Origin: Arthrobacter terricola
Lineage (GTDB): Bacteria > Actinomycetota > Actinomycetes > Actinomycetales > Micrococcaceae
DNA length: 64,000 bases
Assembly (NCBI RefSeq): GCF_004354015.1
Contig: NZ_SMRU01000023.1
Coordinates: forward strand, 37,018 to 101,017
Reading direction: 5' to 3'
Shown here: positions 34,827 through 43,761 of the stretch, in pieces
Layout: the number at the start of each line of letters is the position of its first letter
Position numbering within the stretch: position 1 is the first letter of the stretch
Notes under the pieces: model-generated
Seen by the model: the letters and a program-made list of their open reading frames with translations, nothing else
Databases searched by the model: none
Told to the model about the DNA's origin: nothing
Position numbers and translations under genes: made by a program

Positions 34827-36281
34827 CTAGACCGCTATTGCCGTGTACTTGTACTCAAGGAATTCTTCGATTCCGATCTTTCCGCCTTCGCGTCCCAGCC
34901 CGGACTGCTTGACGCCACCAAACGGCGCCGCCGGGTTGGACACGATGCCGGTGTTGAGGCCTACCATTCCCACTTCCAGCTCCGTTGAGAACCGCATGGC
35001 TTTGTCCATGCTCTCCGTGAAGACGTACCCCACGAGGCCCCAGGCGGTGTCGTTGGCCATCTGCAGGACGTCGTCCTCGCTGTCGAACGGCGTAATGGCG
35101 GCTACCGGACCGAAGATTTCCGTAGTCATCAGCTCGGATTCCGGCGCGACATCCACCAGGACGGTGGGGGAGTAGAAGTATCCGGGTCCCTCCGGCCGGC
35201 TACCGCCCGTCAGTACCCGTGCGCCCTTGGAGACCGCATCGGCGACGAGGGATTCCACCTTGTCCAGGCCGGCCTGCTCTATCAGCGGTCCTACTTCCGT
35301 GCCGGCCAAGGCACCGTCGCCCACCTGCAACTCCGACATTTTTTTGGAGAACTTCCCGCCGAATTCCTCCACGACCGAGCGGTGGACGAAGAAGCGGTTC
35401 GCAGCCGTGCACGCCTCGCCCATGTTCCGCATCTTTGCCTTCATGGCTCCATCCACGGCCTTCTCGATGTCGGCATCGGCGAGCACGATGAACGGTGCGT
35501 TCCCGCCGAGCTCCATGGAGGAGCGCATGACGTTGTCCGCGGCCTGCCTGAGGAGGATCTTGCCCACCTCGGTGGAACCGGTGAAGCTGATCTTGCGGGC
35601 GATGCCGCTGTCCGTCCAGGTTCGTACCACGGCGGAAGCGCTCGACGTCGTCACCACGTTCAGCACGCCGTCGGGAAGTCCGGCTTCCTTGAAAATGGCA
35701 ACCAAAGCCAAAGAGGTCAAGGGCGTCAGTTCGGCCGGCTTGAACACCATGGTGCACCCTGCCGCGACTGCGGGAGCGATTTTGCGCGCTCCCATGGCGA
35801 GCGGGAAGTTCCAGGGGGTGACCAATACCGAGGGCCCGACAGGTTCCTTGGTGATGAGGATGCGTGTATTTCCGTCCACGGAAGTGGTGCTGTCGCCACC
35901 GATCCTCACGGCCTCTTCCGAGAACCAGCGAAGGAACTCGGCGCCATAGGCTACTTCGCCTCTTGCTTCGGCAAGGGGCTTTCCCATTTCGGCGGTCATG
36001 ATCGCCGCGAGCCGGTCGGTGTTGGCAATGACCAGATCGAAGGCGCGCCGCAGGATGTCGGCCCGCTGACGCGGAGTGGATTTGCTCCACTCTGCTTGCG
36101 CGCGGCCTGCGGCCTCGATGGCCCGGGCGGCGTCGTCGGGACTGCCGTCGGCAACGTGGGCAATGACTTCGTTCGTGGCCGGGTTCTCTACCGGGAAGGT
36201 GGCGCCGCCGGCGGCACTTTGCCACGTTCCGTCAATGAACAAGCCTGTTTGGAGGGTGGTGGGATCAAAGGAGGGGAACAT
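34827..36281 (-). CDS. gabD: NAD(P)-dependent succinate-semialdehyde dehydrogenase-type ALDH
   Basis: 484 residues, the usual length for GabD. Oxyanion Asn in TPWNFP (about 155-160), GSTEVG, general-base Glu257 in MELGG, and nucleophile Cys291 in GEACTAANRF. It oxidises a semialdehyde to the acid; succinate semialdehyde is the likely substrate given the adjacent aminotransferase. The assignment to succinate semialdehyde rests on family resemblance and context and is not proved by a single residue. Confidence 0.87.
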   Translation of the reverse strand: MFPSFDPTTLQTGLFIDGTWQSAAGGATFPVENPATNEVIAHVADGSPDDAARAIEAAGRAQAEWSKSTPRQRADILRRAFDLVIANTDRLAAIMTAEMGKPLAEARGEVAYGAEFLRWFSEEAVRIGGDSTTSVDGNTRILITKEPVGPSVLVTPWNFPLAMGARKIAPAVAAGCTMVFKPAELTPLTSLALVAIFKEAGLPDGVLNVVTTSSASAVVRTWTDSGIARKISFTGSTEVGKILLRQAADNVMRSSMELGGNAPFIVLADADIEKAVDGAMKAKMRNMGEACTAANRFFVHRSVVEEFGGKFSKKMSELQVGDGALAGTEVGPLIEQAGLDKVESLVADAVSKGARVLTGGSRPEGPGYFYSPTVLVDVAPESELMTTEIFGPVAAITPFDSEDDVLQMANDTAWGLVGYVFTESMDKAMRFSTELEVGMVGLNTGIVSNPAAPFGGVKQSGLGREGGKIGIEEFLEYKYTAIAV

Positions 36282-36307
36282 GTTCGCTCTTTTCAGTGAT
36301 CAGGGGA

Positions 36308-37561
36308 CTAGGAGGTGGCCGACTTGAGGGCCTGTGTGAACTTGGAAAGGCCTGCCTGGATTTCATCGCTGCTGACGTTCAGGGCGGGGATGAGGCGAAT
36401 GACGTTGCCGTGCGGGCCGCAGGTGAGGAGCAGGAGCTCTTCCTTGATGGCAGCCTGTTGGACCGCGAGTGCCGTTTCCGGGTCCGGGGTCTTGTCTGCT
36501 GCGGAGAATTCGACGCCCTGCATCAGGCCTCGCCCGCGGACGTTGCCGATGTCCGTGAATTCCGCCTGCAGGGCGTCCAGCCCCGCCCGCAGTTCGGCGC
36601 CGCGGAGCAGGGCGTTTTCCACCAGGTTCTCCCGTTCGATGACCCCCAAGGTGGCGACTGCTGCTGCGGCCGCGACTGCGTTTCCTCCATATGTACCGCC
36701 TTGGGAGCCGGGCCAGGCCTTGCCCATCAAATCCGCCGGGGCGGCAATTGCTGAAATCGGGAAGCCGCTTGCGAGGCCCTTTGCCGTGATGACGACGTCG
36801 GGGCGCACCCCGGCCCAGTCGTGCCCCCAGAACTTGCCTGTCCGGCCGACTCCGGCCTGGACTTCATCGATGATGAGCACGATGCCGTGCCGGTCTGCCC
36901 GTTCCCGAAGCCCTTGGAGGAAGGCGGCAGGCGTGGGGATGTATCCGCCGTCACCGAGGACGGGTTCGATGATGAATCCGGCCGTATCGTCCGGGGTGCT
37001 GACGGTCAGAAGCAGGTGGTCCAGTTCCTTCAGCGCAAACTCGACAGCCGTGGCTTCGTCCCATCCGTACCGGTACCAATGCGGGAAGGGAGCTACGTGC
37101 ACGCCACTCATCAGGGGGGAGAATCCTGACCGGAACCTGGTCCCGGCAGTGGTCAAGGATGCTGCAGCCACCGTCCGCCCGTGAAAGCCTCCCTGGAAGG
37201 AAATGATGTTGGGGCGCCCGGTTGCCATGCGGGCCAAGCGGATGGATGCTTCCACGGCTTCGGAACCTGACGTCGCGTAAAAAACGCTGTCCAATCCTTC
37301 GGGCAGGACCTCGCCAAGAAGTCCGGTCAATTCCAGAAGGGGCCTGTGCAGCACCGTCGTGTACTGGGCGTGGACGATCTTGCCCACCTGTTCGCGGGCT
37401 GCCGCCACCACGTCCGGGTGGCAATGGCCCGTACTGGTGACGCCTATCCCGGTGGTGAAATCGAGGTACTTTTTGCCATCGGTCGCGTGGATCCAGCTCC
37501 CGAGTGCGTGGTCGACGACTACGGGAGTTGCCTGCTTGAGGATCGGGCTGAGAGTTGCCAT
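36308..37561 (-). CDS. gabT: Class-III aminotransferase (GABA transaminase-like)
   Basis: 417 residues from ATG 37561. PLP-fold marks are TTGIGVTSTGHCHP near residue 40, ATSGSEAVEASIRLAR near 100, FHGRTVAA, IIDEVQAGVGRTG and the Schiff-base Lys in ITAKGLASG. It transfers an omega-amino group to a keto acid, yielding a semialdehyde for the GabD-like enzyme 26 bp downstream. A longer TTG-initiated frame reaches 37645, but the promoter/operator at 37589-37600 lies inside it, so the short form is preferred. Confidence 0.87.
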   Translation of the reverse strand: MATLSPILKQATPVVVDHALGSWIHATDGKKYLDFTTGIGVTSTGHCHPDVVAAAREQVGKIVHAQYTTVLHRPLLELTGLLGEVLPEGLDSVFYATSGSEAVEASIRLARMATGRPNIISFQGGFHGRTVAAASLTTAGTRFRSGFSPLMSGVHVAPFPHWYRYGWDEATAVEFALKELDHLLLTVSTPDDTAGFIIEPVLGDGGYIPTPAAFLQGLRERADRHGIVLIIDEVQAGVGRTGKFWGHDWAGVRPDVVITAKGLASGFPISAIAAPADLMGKAWPGSQGGTYGGNAVAAAAAVATLGVIERENLVENALLRGAELRAGLDALQAEFTDIGNVRGRGLMQGVEFSAADKTPDPETALAVQQAAIKEELLLLTCGPHGNVIRLIPALNVSSDEIQAGLSKFTQALKSATS

Positions 37562-37588
37562 GGCTTCATACTTTCTTAGGAACTGTAG

Positions 37589-37600
37589 ATTGTCAACAAT
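37589..37600 (-). promoter_or_regulatory. GntR-type operator before the gabT-like gene
   Basis: On the minus strand ATTGTTGACAAT, preceded by CATCGCC, fits the extended pattern shared with 41534, 50942 and 62019. It contains a TTGACA -35-like core and lies 28 bp upstream of the gabT-like start. Confidence 0.7.
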
Positions 37601-37641
37601 AGGCGATGTCGGGTGCGTCACCCGGGGCCAATCGTTTTGGG

Positions 37642-38775
37642 TCAACGGGTCTTGAAGCGTCCGGGGCGGACAAAGTCGAGACCCGCGAATGAGCGCTTGC
37701 CCAGGGCCTCGTTGGCGGCGATTTCGCCGTAGCCGGAGGCCATTTTGAACCCCGCTCCGGAGAAGCCGGTGGCGCAGTAGATCCTGCGTGTTTCCGCGGG
37801 ATGGCCGAGCAGCGGATTCCCGTCCTTTGTGTAAAGGTCCGGGAAGGCATCCGACCGGACGATGTTGGGGAACAGCCCGGGGAAAAACTCCAAGACAGTG
37901 TCCGTCGTCTCGGCGATTTCCGCTGGCGTCAAGCTTCGAGCGACTGTATCCGGAGCCGGGGTCGGCGCTCCGCGGCCATCCAGGGTCGCTTTGACGGTCA
38001 CGCCGTCGACGCTCGGTGCGCCGTACATGGAGCGGTCCCCGGAGATCCTGATGAAGACAGGGAATTTCTCCGGTGAGAATTCCGCCGCGTCCTTGGCAAC
38101 GAACCAGGAAAGGAAGATCCTCCGGGTCTCCGTTGCCGCCTTCAGGTAATCGGGCATGAGCCGTTGGGACCAGCCGCCGGACGCGACGATCACGTTTTCG
38201 AAGGTCCAGGTCTTGTCGCGGGAGGTGAGGACCACGCCGTCCTCGGTTTCCAGAATGCTCGCGATCGGGGTGTCGGTGACCACCGTTGCCCCATTTGCCT
38301 GTGCGGCGGCAACGGCGGCCGTCACTGCGCGGTCAGTGCGCAGTGCGCCGGCATGCGGATCGAACACGGCGCAGTCATCGGGCCGGAGGTTATGCTGCGG
38401 ATACCGTTCCGCCATGGCGTCGCGGCTCAGGATCTCATGCTCGGCCCCGTTGATCCGGGTCGTTTCGAGCAGGGCGGAGATGTAGGGGCCCTCAACCGTC
38501 CCGATCGATAGCCCGCCGCAGCGCGTCAGGATATCCTGGCCGGATTCCGCCTCGAGTTCGGCCCACAGCCTGCGTGATCGTTGCAGGATGGGGTAGTAGT
38601 CGCGTCTTCCGCGATAGAGCATGCGGAAGAGCCGGGTGTCGCCGCCTACGGCGCTTCGGGCATGACCCGGTGACTGGGCCTCGAACCCGACGACGGAACC
38701 GGTCAAGCGGGATGCCTGCCACAGTGCCATGCTGCCGATGCTGCCCAGGCCGATGACGGCCAGTTTTCCGTCCAT
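37642..38775 (-). CDS. FAD-dependent amine oxidase (sarcosine/N-methyltryptophan oxidase-like)
   Basis: 377 residues of the DAO superfamily. N-terminal FAD motif GLGSIGS, then GHARSAVGGDTRLFRMLY, typical of the monomeric sarcosine oxidase/MTOX group, and C-terminal CATGFSGAGFKMASGYGE. In MSOX and MTOX a Cys in a CMYT motif links FAD covalently; here the same stretch reads DLYT, so FAD is probably non-covalent. It oxidises a C-N bond of an amino acid or amine, giving peroxide. It lies three bases after the transporter ATPase stop, so imported substrate probably feeds it. Confidence 0.87.
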   Translation of the reverse strand: MDGKLAVIGLGSIGSMALWQASRLTGSVVGFEAQSPGHARSAVGGDTRLFRMLYRGRRDYYPILQRSRRLWAELEAESGQDILTRCGGLSIGTVEGPYISALLETTRINGAEHEILSRDAMAERYPQHNLRPDDCAVFDPHAGALRTDRAVTAAVAAAQANGATVVTDTPIASILETEDGVVLTSRDKTWTFENVIVASGGWSQRLMPDYLKAATETRRIFLSWFVAKDAAEFSPEKFPVFIRISGDRSMYGAPSVDGVTVKATLDGRGAPTPAPDTVARSLTPAEIAETTDTVLEFFPGLFPNIVRSDAFPDLYTKDGNPLLGHPAETRRIYCATGFSGAGFKMASGYGEIAANEALGKRSFAGLDFVRPGRFKTR

Positions 38776-38778
38776 GGC

Positions 38779-39546
38779 CTAAAGCACCTGCTTCAGGAAG
38801 GCTTGGGTGCGGGGTTCCTTCGGGCTGGCCAGGACTTCCCTCGGGGCGCCGCGTTCAACGATGACGCCTTCGTCCATGAAGAGCAGGGTGTCCGAGACCT
38901 CCCTGGCGAAGCCCATTTCGTGGGTCACGACCACCATCGTCATGCCCTTCCTGGCCAGGTCCTGCATGACGGCAAGGACTTCGCCGACCTTTTCGGGGTC
39001 CAGGGCGCTGGTGGGTTCATCGAACAGCATGATCTCCGGATCCATGGCCAGGGAGCGTGCGATGGCTACGCGTTGCTGTTGTCCGCCGGAGAGTTGGGCA
39101 GGATAGCGGTCGCCGAAAGCGCCGAGGCCGACGCTGGCCAGCAGCTCCTGGGCTCGCTTGGCTGCCTGCTTCTTGTCGGTGCCTTTGACCAGAACAGGCC
39201 CGGACATGACGTTCTCCTGGGCCGTCATGTTGGGAAAGAGGTTGAACTGCTGGAAAACCATGCCGATCCTGGTACGCTGCGCGGCGAGCTTCTTCGGGCT
39301 CAGGGCATGGTAGGCGGCGTCGGTTTCGTAATAGCCGAAGTCTTCACCATTTACTTTCAGGACCCCCGAGTCGACCGTCTCGAGACCGTTGATGCAGCGG
39401 AGGAGAGTGGATTTGCCGGAGCCGGACGGGCCGATGATGCAACAGACTTCGCCGCTGGCGACGTCAAGATCGATGTTCTGCAGCACGGTCTTGTAGCCGA
39501 AGGACTTGCGGATTCCGCGGGCGTGAATGGTGCCGTCGGTACTCAT
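38779..39546 (-). CDS. Polar amino acid-type ABC transporter ATP-binding protein
   Basis: 255 residues from ATG 39546. Walker A GPSGSGKST (39-47), FQQFN, signature LSGGQQQR, Walker B IMLFDEPTSALDP, H-loop VVTHEMGFA. It overlaps the permease stop by four bases (ATGA). The frame is open upstream to 39678 without a ribosome site. A second paralogue is at 960-1730. Confidence 0.92.
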   Translation of the reverse strand: MSTDGTIHARGIRKSFGYKTVLQNIDLDVASGEVCCIIGPSGSGKSTLLRCINGLETVDSGVLKVNGEDFGYYETDAAYHALSPKKLAAQRTRIGMVFQQFNLFPNMTAQENVMSGPVLVKGTDKKQAAKRAQELLASVGLGAFGDRYPAQLSGGQQQRVAIARSLAMDPEIMLFDEPTSALDPEKVGEVLAVMQDLARKGMTMVVVTHEMGFAREVSDTLLFMDEGVIVERGAPREVLASPKEPRTQAFLKQVL

Positions 39547-40475
39547 CGGGCAACACCTTCCTGTTCTGTCAGTACAACCTTCTTCGCCTTCCGGGGAAGC
39601 CTGGAGGTCGCGCGGGAGTATTTTTTCTCGAGCAGGGATTGCGGGTAGCTCAGCAGCAGCGTCATCACGAGGTACCACAGGCTGGCGACGATCAGCAGCG
39701 GGATGGTCTCGTACGTGCGGGCATAGATCAGTTGTGCGCTCTGCAGAAGCTCCGCGACACCCAGCACGCTGACGAGGGAGGTTTCCTTGAACATGCCGAT
39801 GAACTGGTTGCCGGTGGCGGGAATGATCGAGGGCATGGCCTGGGGGATGATGACCTTGCGCATTTTCATCGCGCCGCTCATGCCGAGGGAGTCTGCGGCC
39901 TCGATCTGGCCCTTGCCGACGGCCGAGAAACCGCCGCGGATGATTTCGGCCATGTAAGCGGCTTGATTGAGGCTCAGGCCGATCAGGGCTGCCGTGATCG
40001 GCCCCATCACGGAGTTCACATCCACAGCCATGCCGATGTTGGTGAAAGGAATGCCGATGGTCAGGTCCGGGTACAGGGCCGAGATGTTGAACCAGAAGAT
40101 CAGCTGCACCAGGACCGGGGTGCCACGGAACAACGTGATGTAGACGCCCGCCGTGACGGCGACCGGTTTGATCCGTGAAGACCTCATGATCGCCAGCCCC
40201 AGGCCCAGAAGGGTGCCAAGGAACATGCTGGCGACGGTGAGGAAGATCGTGAGCACCAGCCCGTTGATGATCGTTTCATAGGTGAAGTACCTGGCGACGA
40301 CGTCCCATTTGAAATTGGGGTTGGTTGATACGGAGAACAGGATGCCTGCGCCGATCAGGCTGCACACTACCCAAGCCAGGTATTCGAAGACGCTCCGGCG
40401 CCTCAGCCTGGGCTTGAGCGCCGGGTCGGTCCCGTTGATCTTGTTCCCGCTTCCGTGACTGATGGTCTGCACCAT
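39543..40475 (-). CDS. Polar amino acid-type ABC transporter permease
   Basis: 310 residues from ATG 40475, with AGGAGGGG upstream. The N-terminal ~55 residues are hydrophilic and basic; five helices then follow. The EAA loop (GKGQIEAADSLGMSGAMKMRKVIIPQA, key residues E-A-A-x3-G and PQA) is clear. The C-terminal tail is basic. It forms the membrane channel with the solute-binding protein encoded 13 bp upstream. Confidence 0.92.
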   Translation of the reverse strand: MVQTISHGSGNKINGTDPALKPRLRRRSVFEYLAWVVCSLIGAGILFSVSTNPNFKWDVVARYFTYETIINGLVLTIFLTVASMFLGTLLGLGLAIMRSSRIKPVAVTAGVYITLFRGTPVLVQLIFWFNISALYPDLTIGIPFTNIGMAVDVNSVMGPITAALIGLSLNQAAYMAEIIRGGFSAVGKGQIEAADSLGMSGAMKMRKVIIPQAMPSIIPATGNQFIGMFKETSLVSVLGVAELLQSAQLIYARTYETIPLLIVASLWYLVMTLLLSYPQSLLEKKYSRATSRLPRKAKKVVLTEQEGVAR

Positions 40476-40488
40476 GGGAGCACCCCTC

Positions 40489-41415
40489 CTAGTTGAGCTT
40501 CGCATCCGTGATGGCACCCGATTCAAGGCCCCAGTTCGAGAGCGACTGTTTGTACTCCGGGCTGTTCAGGACCGATTGGACGGCGGCCTGAAGGGCGGGC
40601 GTCAACGGCGAGCCCTTCTTAAGGCCGATGGCCGTCAGGTCGCTGGAGCCGACGTTGATCTGGGGGGTGAGGATGGTGAACGCGCCCGGCTGCTGCTTCC
40701 CGGCCCACGCAAGGGAGGTGGTGTCGTAGAGGATGCCGTCGACGCGCTTGGACGCCAGCTGCGTCAGCGCCTCCTGGACGTTCGGAAGCGTCACGGCGTT
40801 GATGGCCGGCTGTCCTTTGGAGGTGCAGCTTTGCTCCGAGAGGGCCGGGAGGCGCTTCAGCTGGCCCGTCGAACCGGCGGTGACGGCAATGTTCTTCCCG
40901 CACAGGGTCTCGTTGGTGAGCTTCAGCGGATTGCCTGCACTGACGGCTATTGAATTGCCGGCCTTGAAGTAGTTGATCATGTCCAGGACCTTCAGCCGCT
41001 CGGGTGTGGGGGCCATCGTGGTGACTGTGAAGTCGTAACGGCCACCGTCAATACCGGGAATGATGGTGTCGAACACGGTGTTCTCAAATTTCAGCTTCAG
41101 CCCGAGCTTCTTGGCCACCAGGCGGGCAACATCCGGATTCAGGCCGATAGGGGTCTTGTTGTCATCCGAGAGGAACGTGGTGGGCGGGTAGTGAAGGTCC
41201 ATTGCGACGGTCAGCTCACCCTTGTCCTTGTAGGACTGCGGCAGCAACTTGACCGCGGCCGCATCGGGTTGGACACCCTGGGAAATATCAGCGGTGTTCG
41301 ACGTCGTGGAGCTGCCCGGGGCCGGGGTACTTGTGGCGGTGCCTCCGCATGCGGTCAGTGCGAGCAGCACGGCAAACCCCGCGGCTGCAGTTTGTGCCTT
41401 GGTTCGGGTCTTCAT
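40489..41415 (-). CDS. Amino acid-type ABC transporter solute-binding lipoprotein
   Basis: 308 residues from ATG 41415 (GAAGGGAAGC upstream). Lipobox LALTAC, a Ser/Thr-rich linker, then a type-2 binding fold (ELTVAMDLHYPPTTFLSDD, GLNPDVARLVAKKLGL, VTTMAPTPERLKVLDMINYF). It probably binds a cationic or neutral amino acid or amine destined for the oxidase at 37642. First gene of the minus-strand operon, under the operator at 41534. Confidence 0.9.
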   Translation of the reverse strand: MKTRTKAQTAAAGFAVLLALTACGGTATSTPAPGSSTTSNTADISQGVQPDAAAVKLLPQSYKDKGELTVAMDLHYPPTTFLSDDNKTPIGLNPDVARLVAKKLGLKLKFENTVFDTIIPGIDGGRYDFTVTTMAPTPERLKVLDMINYFKAGNSIAVSAGNPLKLTNETLCGKNIAVTAGSTGQLKRLPALSEQSCTSKGQPAINAVTLPNVQEALTQLASKRVDGILYDTTSLAWAGKQQPGAFTILTPQINVGSSDLTAIGLKKGSPLTPALQAAVQSVLNSPEYKQSLSNWGLESGAITDAKLN

Positions 41416-41533
41416 AATGCTTCCCTTCGAAGGGGTAGTCAGTTGGTGGTTGTCACCGGGGAGGGGGAGTGGATTGACCAGTGTGATCCGGATCTCTCTG
41501 TCATCTAAGACAATGCAACTCCCTCGCCGCCAG

Positions 41534-41545
41534 ATTGTCAACAAT
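41534..41545 (-). promoter_or_regulatory. GntR-type operator before the amino-acid SBP gene
   Basis: Minus strand reads TATCGTC-A-ATTGTTGACAAT, almost identical to the sites at 50942 and 62019. It lies about 120 bp upstream of ATG 41415, with a TTGACA core pointing toward that gene. Confidence 0.75.
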
Positions 41546-41603
41546 TGACGATAAATGTCCGCAGCGCCGGGGGCAAGGCGGCCCGAAACTGCCGCCGATG
41601 AAC

Positions 41604-41635
41604 TGTTGACAATTTACAATTCAGGAGCCTAATGT
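41604..41635 (+). promoter_or_regulatory. Promoter with half-conserved operator, HAD-gene direction
   Basis: TGTTGACAAT (41604-41613) matches the operator core. TTGACA (41606-41611) is followed after 18 nt by TAATGT (41630-41635), a plausible housekeeping promoter facing the HAD gene at 41762. With the site at 41534 it forms a divergent, probably co-regulated, control region. Confidence 0.6.
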
Positions 41636-41761
41636 CGAGTTATCGGGCAGGATCTTCCAGCCTGCCGGGGACCCGTTCCCCGCTCACCGCGCGCTTCCCG
41701 AAACCCGCAAGACGCAGGGACGGCGACCGCTCCCAATTCCTGACAAAGAACGGAACCGAAC

Positions 41762-42436
41762 ATGGCAGACACCAATTTCCGGCCGAAGTACATCTCCTTC
41801 GACTGCTACGGCACCCTGATCAACTTCGACATCGATCCCACCACCCGTCGCCTGCTGGACGGCCGCTTGCCGGAAGAGCAGTGGTCTACGTTCAAGCCAG
41901 TGTTCCGTGGTTACCGCTTCGACGAGGTCTGCGGCGACTACAAGCCCTACGAGCAGATCCTTCAGGACTCCTTTGACCGGGTGTGCAAGCGGTGGGGCAT
42001 TGGGCCGACACCCGGTGCCGGCGCGGAATTCGCCGAGGCTGTCCGCGGTTGGGTTGCCCACGAGGACGTGCCCGCCCCGCTGAAGACGATGGGGGACAAC
42101 TACCAGCTGGTGATCCTGTCCAACGCGGACGACAGCTTCCTGGACATCAGTGTTCCCAAACTGGGTGCGGACTTCCACGCCGTCTACACCGCCGAACAGG
42201 CCCAGGCCTACAAGCCGAGGTACCAGGCATTCGAGTACATGCTGGACTCCCTGAACGCCAAGCCCGAGGATTTCCTGCACGTCTCTTCGCACACCCGCTA
42301 CGACATGATGCCGATGCACGACATGGGTTTCCGGAACCTTGTGATGCTGGACCGCGGCTATGACCCCATCACCCACGGTTACGACTACACCACCGTGAAC
42401 TCCCTCGACGAGCTCAACAAGCACCTCGGTCTCTAA
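41762..42436 (+). CDS. HAD-superfamily hydrolase, haloacid dehalogenase type II-like
   Basis: 224 residues. The nucleophile motif is FDCYGTLINFD (Asp near residue 14), motif II is ILSNADD (Ser), and the distal part MGFRNLVMLDRGYD includes HVSSHTRYDMMPMHDMG. It resembles L-2-haloacid dehalogenases, which hydrolyse C-halogen or phosphate esters; the true substrate cannot be told from sequence. First gene of the plus-strand catabolic operon. Confidence 0.88.
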   Translation: MADTNFRPKYISFDCYGTLINFDIDPTTRRLLDGRLPEEQWSTFKPVFRGYRFDEVCGDYKPYEQILQDSFDRVCKRWGIGPTPGAGAEFAEAVRGWVAHEDVPAPLKTMGDNYQLVILSNADDSFLDISVPKLGADFHAVYTAEQAQAYKPRYQAFEYMLDSLNAKPEDFLHVSSHTRYDMMPMHDMGFRNLVMLDRGYDPITHGYDYTTVNSLDELNKHLGL

Positions 42437-42466
42437 ACCGACTCCCTGAGGCGAAAGGCCATCCCC

Positions 42467-43744
42467 GTGAAACTCATCCCTTACTGGCTGGACACAGCCG
42501 AACCATCCGGTGACTACCGCAGCACGCCGGTGCCGGAAAATGTCGACGTCGCGATCATCGGTGCCGGTTTCACCGGCTTATCGGCCGCGCTGGAGTTCGC
42601 GCAGCAGGGCGCCAGCGTCGCGGTCCTCGAACGCCACACTGTGGGCTGGGGGGCATCCGGCCGCAACGGCGGGATGGCGACGACGGGTCTGGCCATCGGC
42701 TTCAGCACCGCAGTCAAGCGCTATGGCGAAGAACGGGCCGTGGAATACTTCCGCGAGTACAACGACGCCATCGACAGCATCGAGAAGCTGGTCCATGACC
42801 ACGCCATCGACTGTGACTTCAATCGCTTCGGCAAGCTCTCGTTGGCCTACCACGAGTCGCACAACGCGGGCTTCCGGAAATCCCAGGAACTGCTGGCCAA
42901 GCTCGTGGACCACCACGTCACACTGATCCCGAAGTCCGAGATCCACAGCGAGATCGGCACCGACTTCTATCAAGGCGCCATGATGGATCCCCTGGGCGCC
43001 GGTCTCCACGTGGGCAAGTTCGTTCACGGCCTCGCCGGTGCTGCAGCCAACGCCGGAGCGCAGATCTGCGAGAACGCGGGCGTGACCGAACTCAAGAAGG
43101 TCAGCGGCACGGTCCACGACCTGCACACAACGCGTGGCATCACCAGGGCCAAGCAGGTTCTGGTCGCAACCAGCGGGTACACGGGCAGAATCACTCCATG
43201 GATGCAGCGCCGGGTGATCCCGGTAGGCAGCTTCATCATCGTCACCGAACAACTGCCCGAAGACGTGGTCAACCGGATCCTGCCAAACCGCCGCCAGGCC
43301 TCGGACAGCAAGATGCTGACCTACTACTTCCGCATCACCCCCGATAACAGGCTGCTCTTCGGGGGCCGGGCGCGGTTCGCCCTCTCCAGCCCGGATTCCG
43401 ACGTCAAGAGCGCCGAGATCCTGCGCAAGGCCATGATTGAACTGTTCCCGTACCTGTCCAACGCCAAGGTTGACTACATCTGGGGCGGCCTGGTGGACCT
43501 GTCCATGGACCAGATGGTTCACGCCGGAGTACACAACGGTCTCTACTACTCACTTAACTACAGCGGACACGGCGTGCAGATGGCCGCGCACATGGGCAAG
43601 AAGATGGCCCGCTACATGGGCGGAGACAAACAGGCGAACGTCTGGGAAGACCTTAAGAACCCGGCCGTGCCCGGCCACTTCGGCCCGCCATGGTTCCTGC
43701 CCTTCATCGGCGGAGCTGCGAAGATCATCGACCGAATCAGCTAG
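42467..43744 (+). CDS. FAD-dependent oxidase (gamma-glutamylputrescine oxidase-like)
   Basis: 425 residues. Start GTG with GAAAGG upstream. N-terminal FAD motif VAIIGAGFTGLSAAL near residue 30, then the ASGRNGG motif typical of PuuB/DadA-like amine oxidases. The C-terminus has YSLNYSGHGVQMAAHMGKKMA. It would oxidise an amine to an aldehyde for the aldehyde dehydrogenase that follows. PuuB substrate specificity is a family inference only. Confidence 0.87.
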   Translation: MKLIPYWLDTAEPSGDYRSTPVPENVDVAIIGAGFTGLSAALEFAQQGASVAVLERHTVGWGASGRNGGMATTGLAIGFSTAVKRYGEERAVEYFREYNDAIDSIEKLVHDHAIDCDFNRFGKLSLAYHESHNAGFRKSQELLAKLVDHHVTLIPKSEIHSEIGTDFYQGAMMDPLGAGLHVGKFVHGLAGAAANAGAQICENAGVTELKKVSGTVHDLHTTRGITRAKQVLVATSGYTGRITPWMQRRVIPVGSFIIVTEQLPEDVVNRILPNRRQASDSKMLTYYFRITPDNRLLFGGRARFALSSPDSDVKSAEILRKAMIELFPYLSNAKVDYIWGGLVDLSMDQMVHAGVHNGLYYSLNYSGHGVQMAAHMGKKMARYMGGDKQANVWEDLKNPAVPGHFGPPWFLPFIGGAAKIIDRIS

Positions 43745-43761
43745 GCAAGGTAAGCGTCTCT

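Noticed and set aside
37562..37645. Longer aminotransferase start (TTG at 37645) overlapping the oxidase stop
   Set aside because: It would place the operator/promoter at 37589 inside the coding sequence; ATG 37561 gives a normal family N-terminus.
41632..41976. ORF starting at the end of the divergent promoter, overlapping the HAD gene
   Set aside because: Different frame from HAD, Arg/Ser/Pro-rich, no ribosome site; the HAD frame has clear catalytic motifs.
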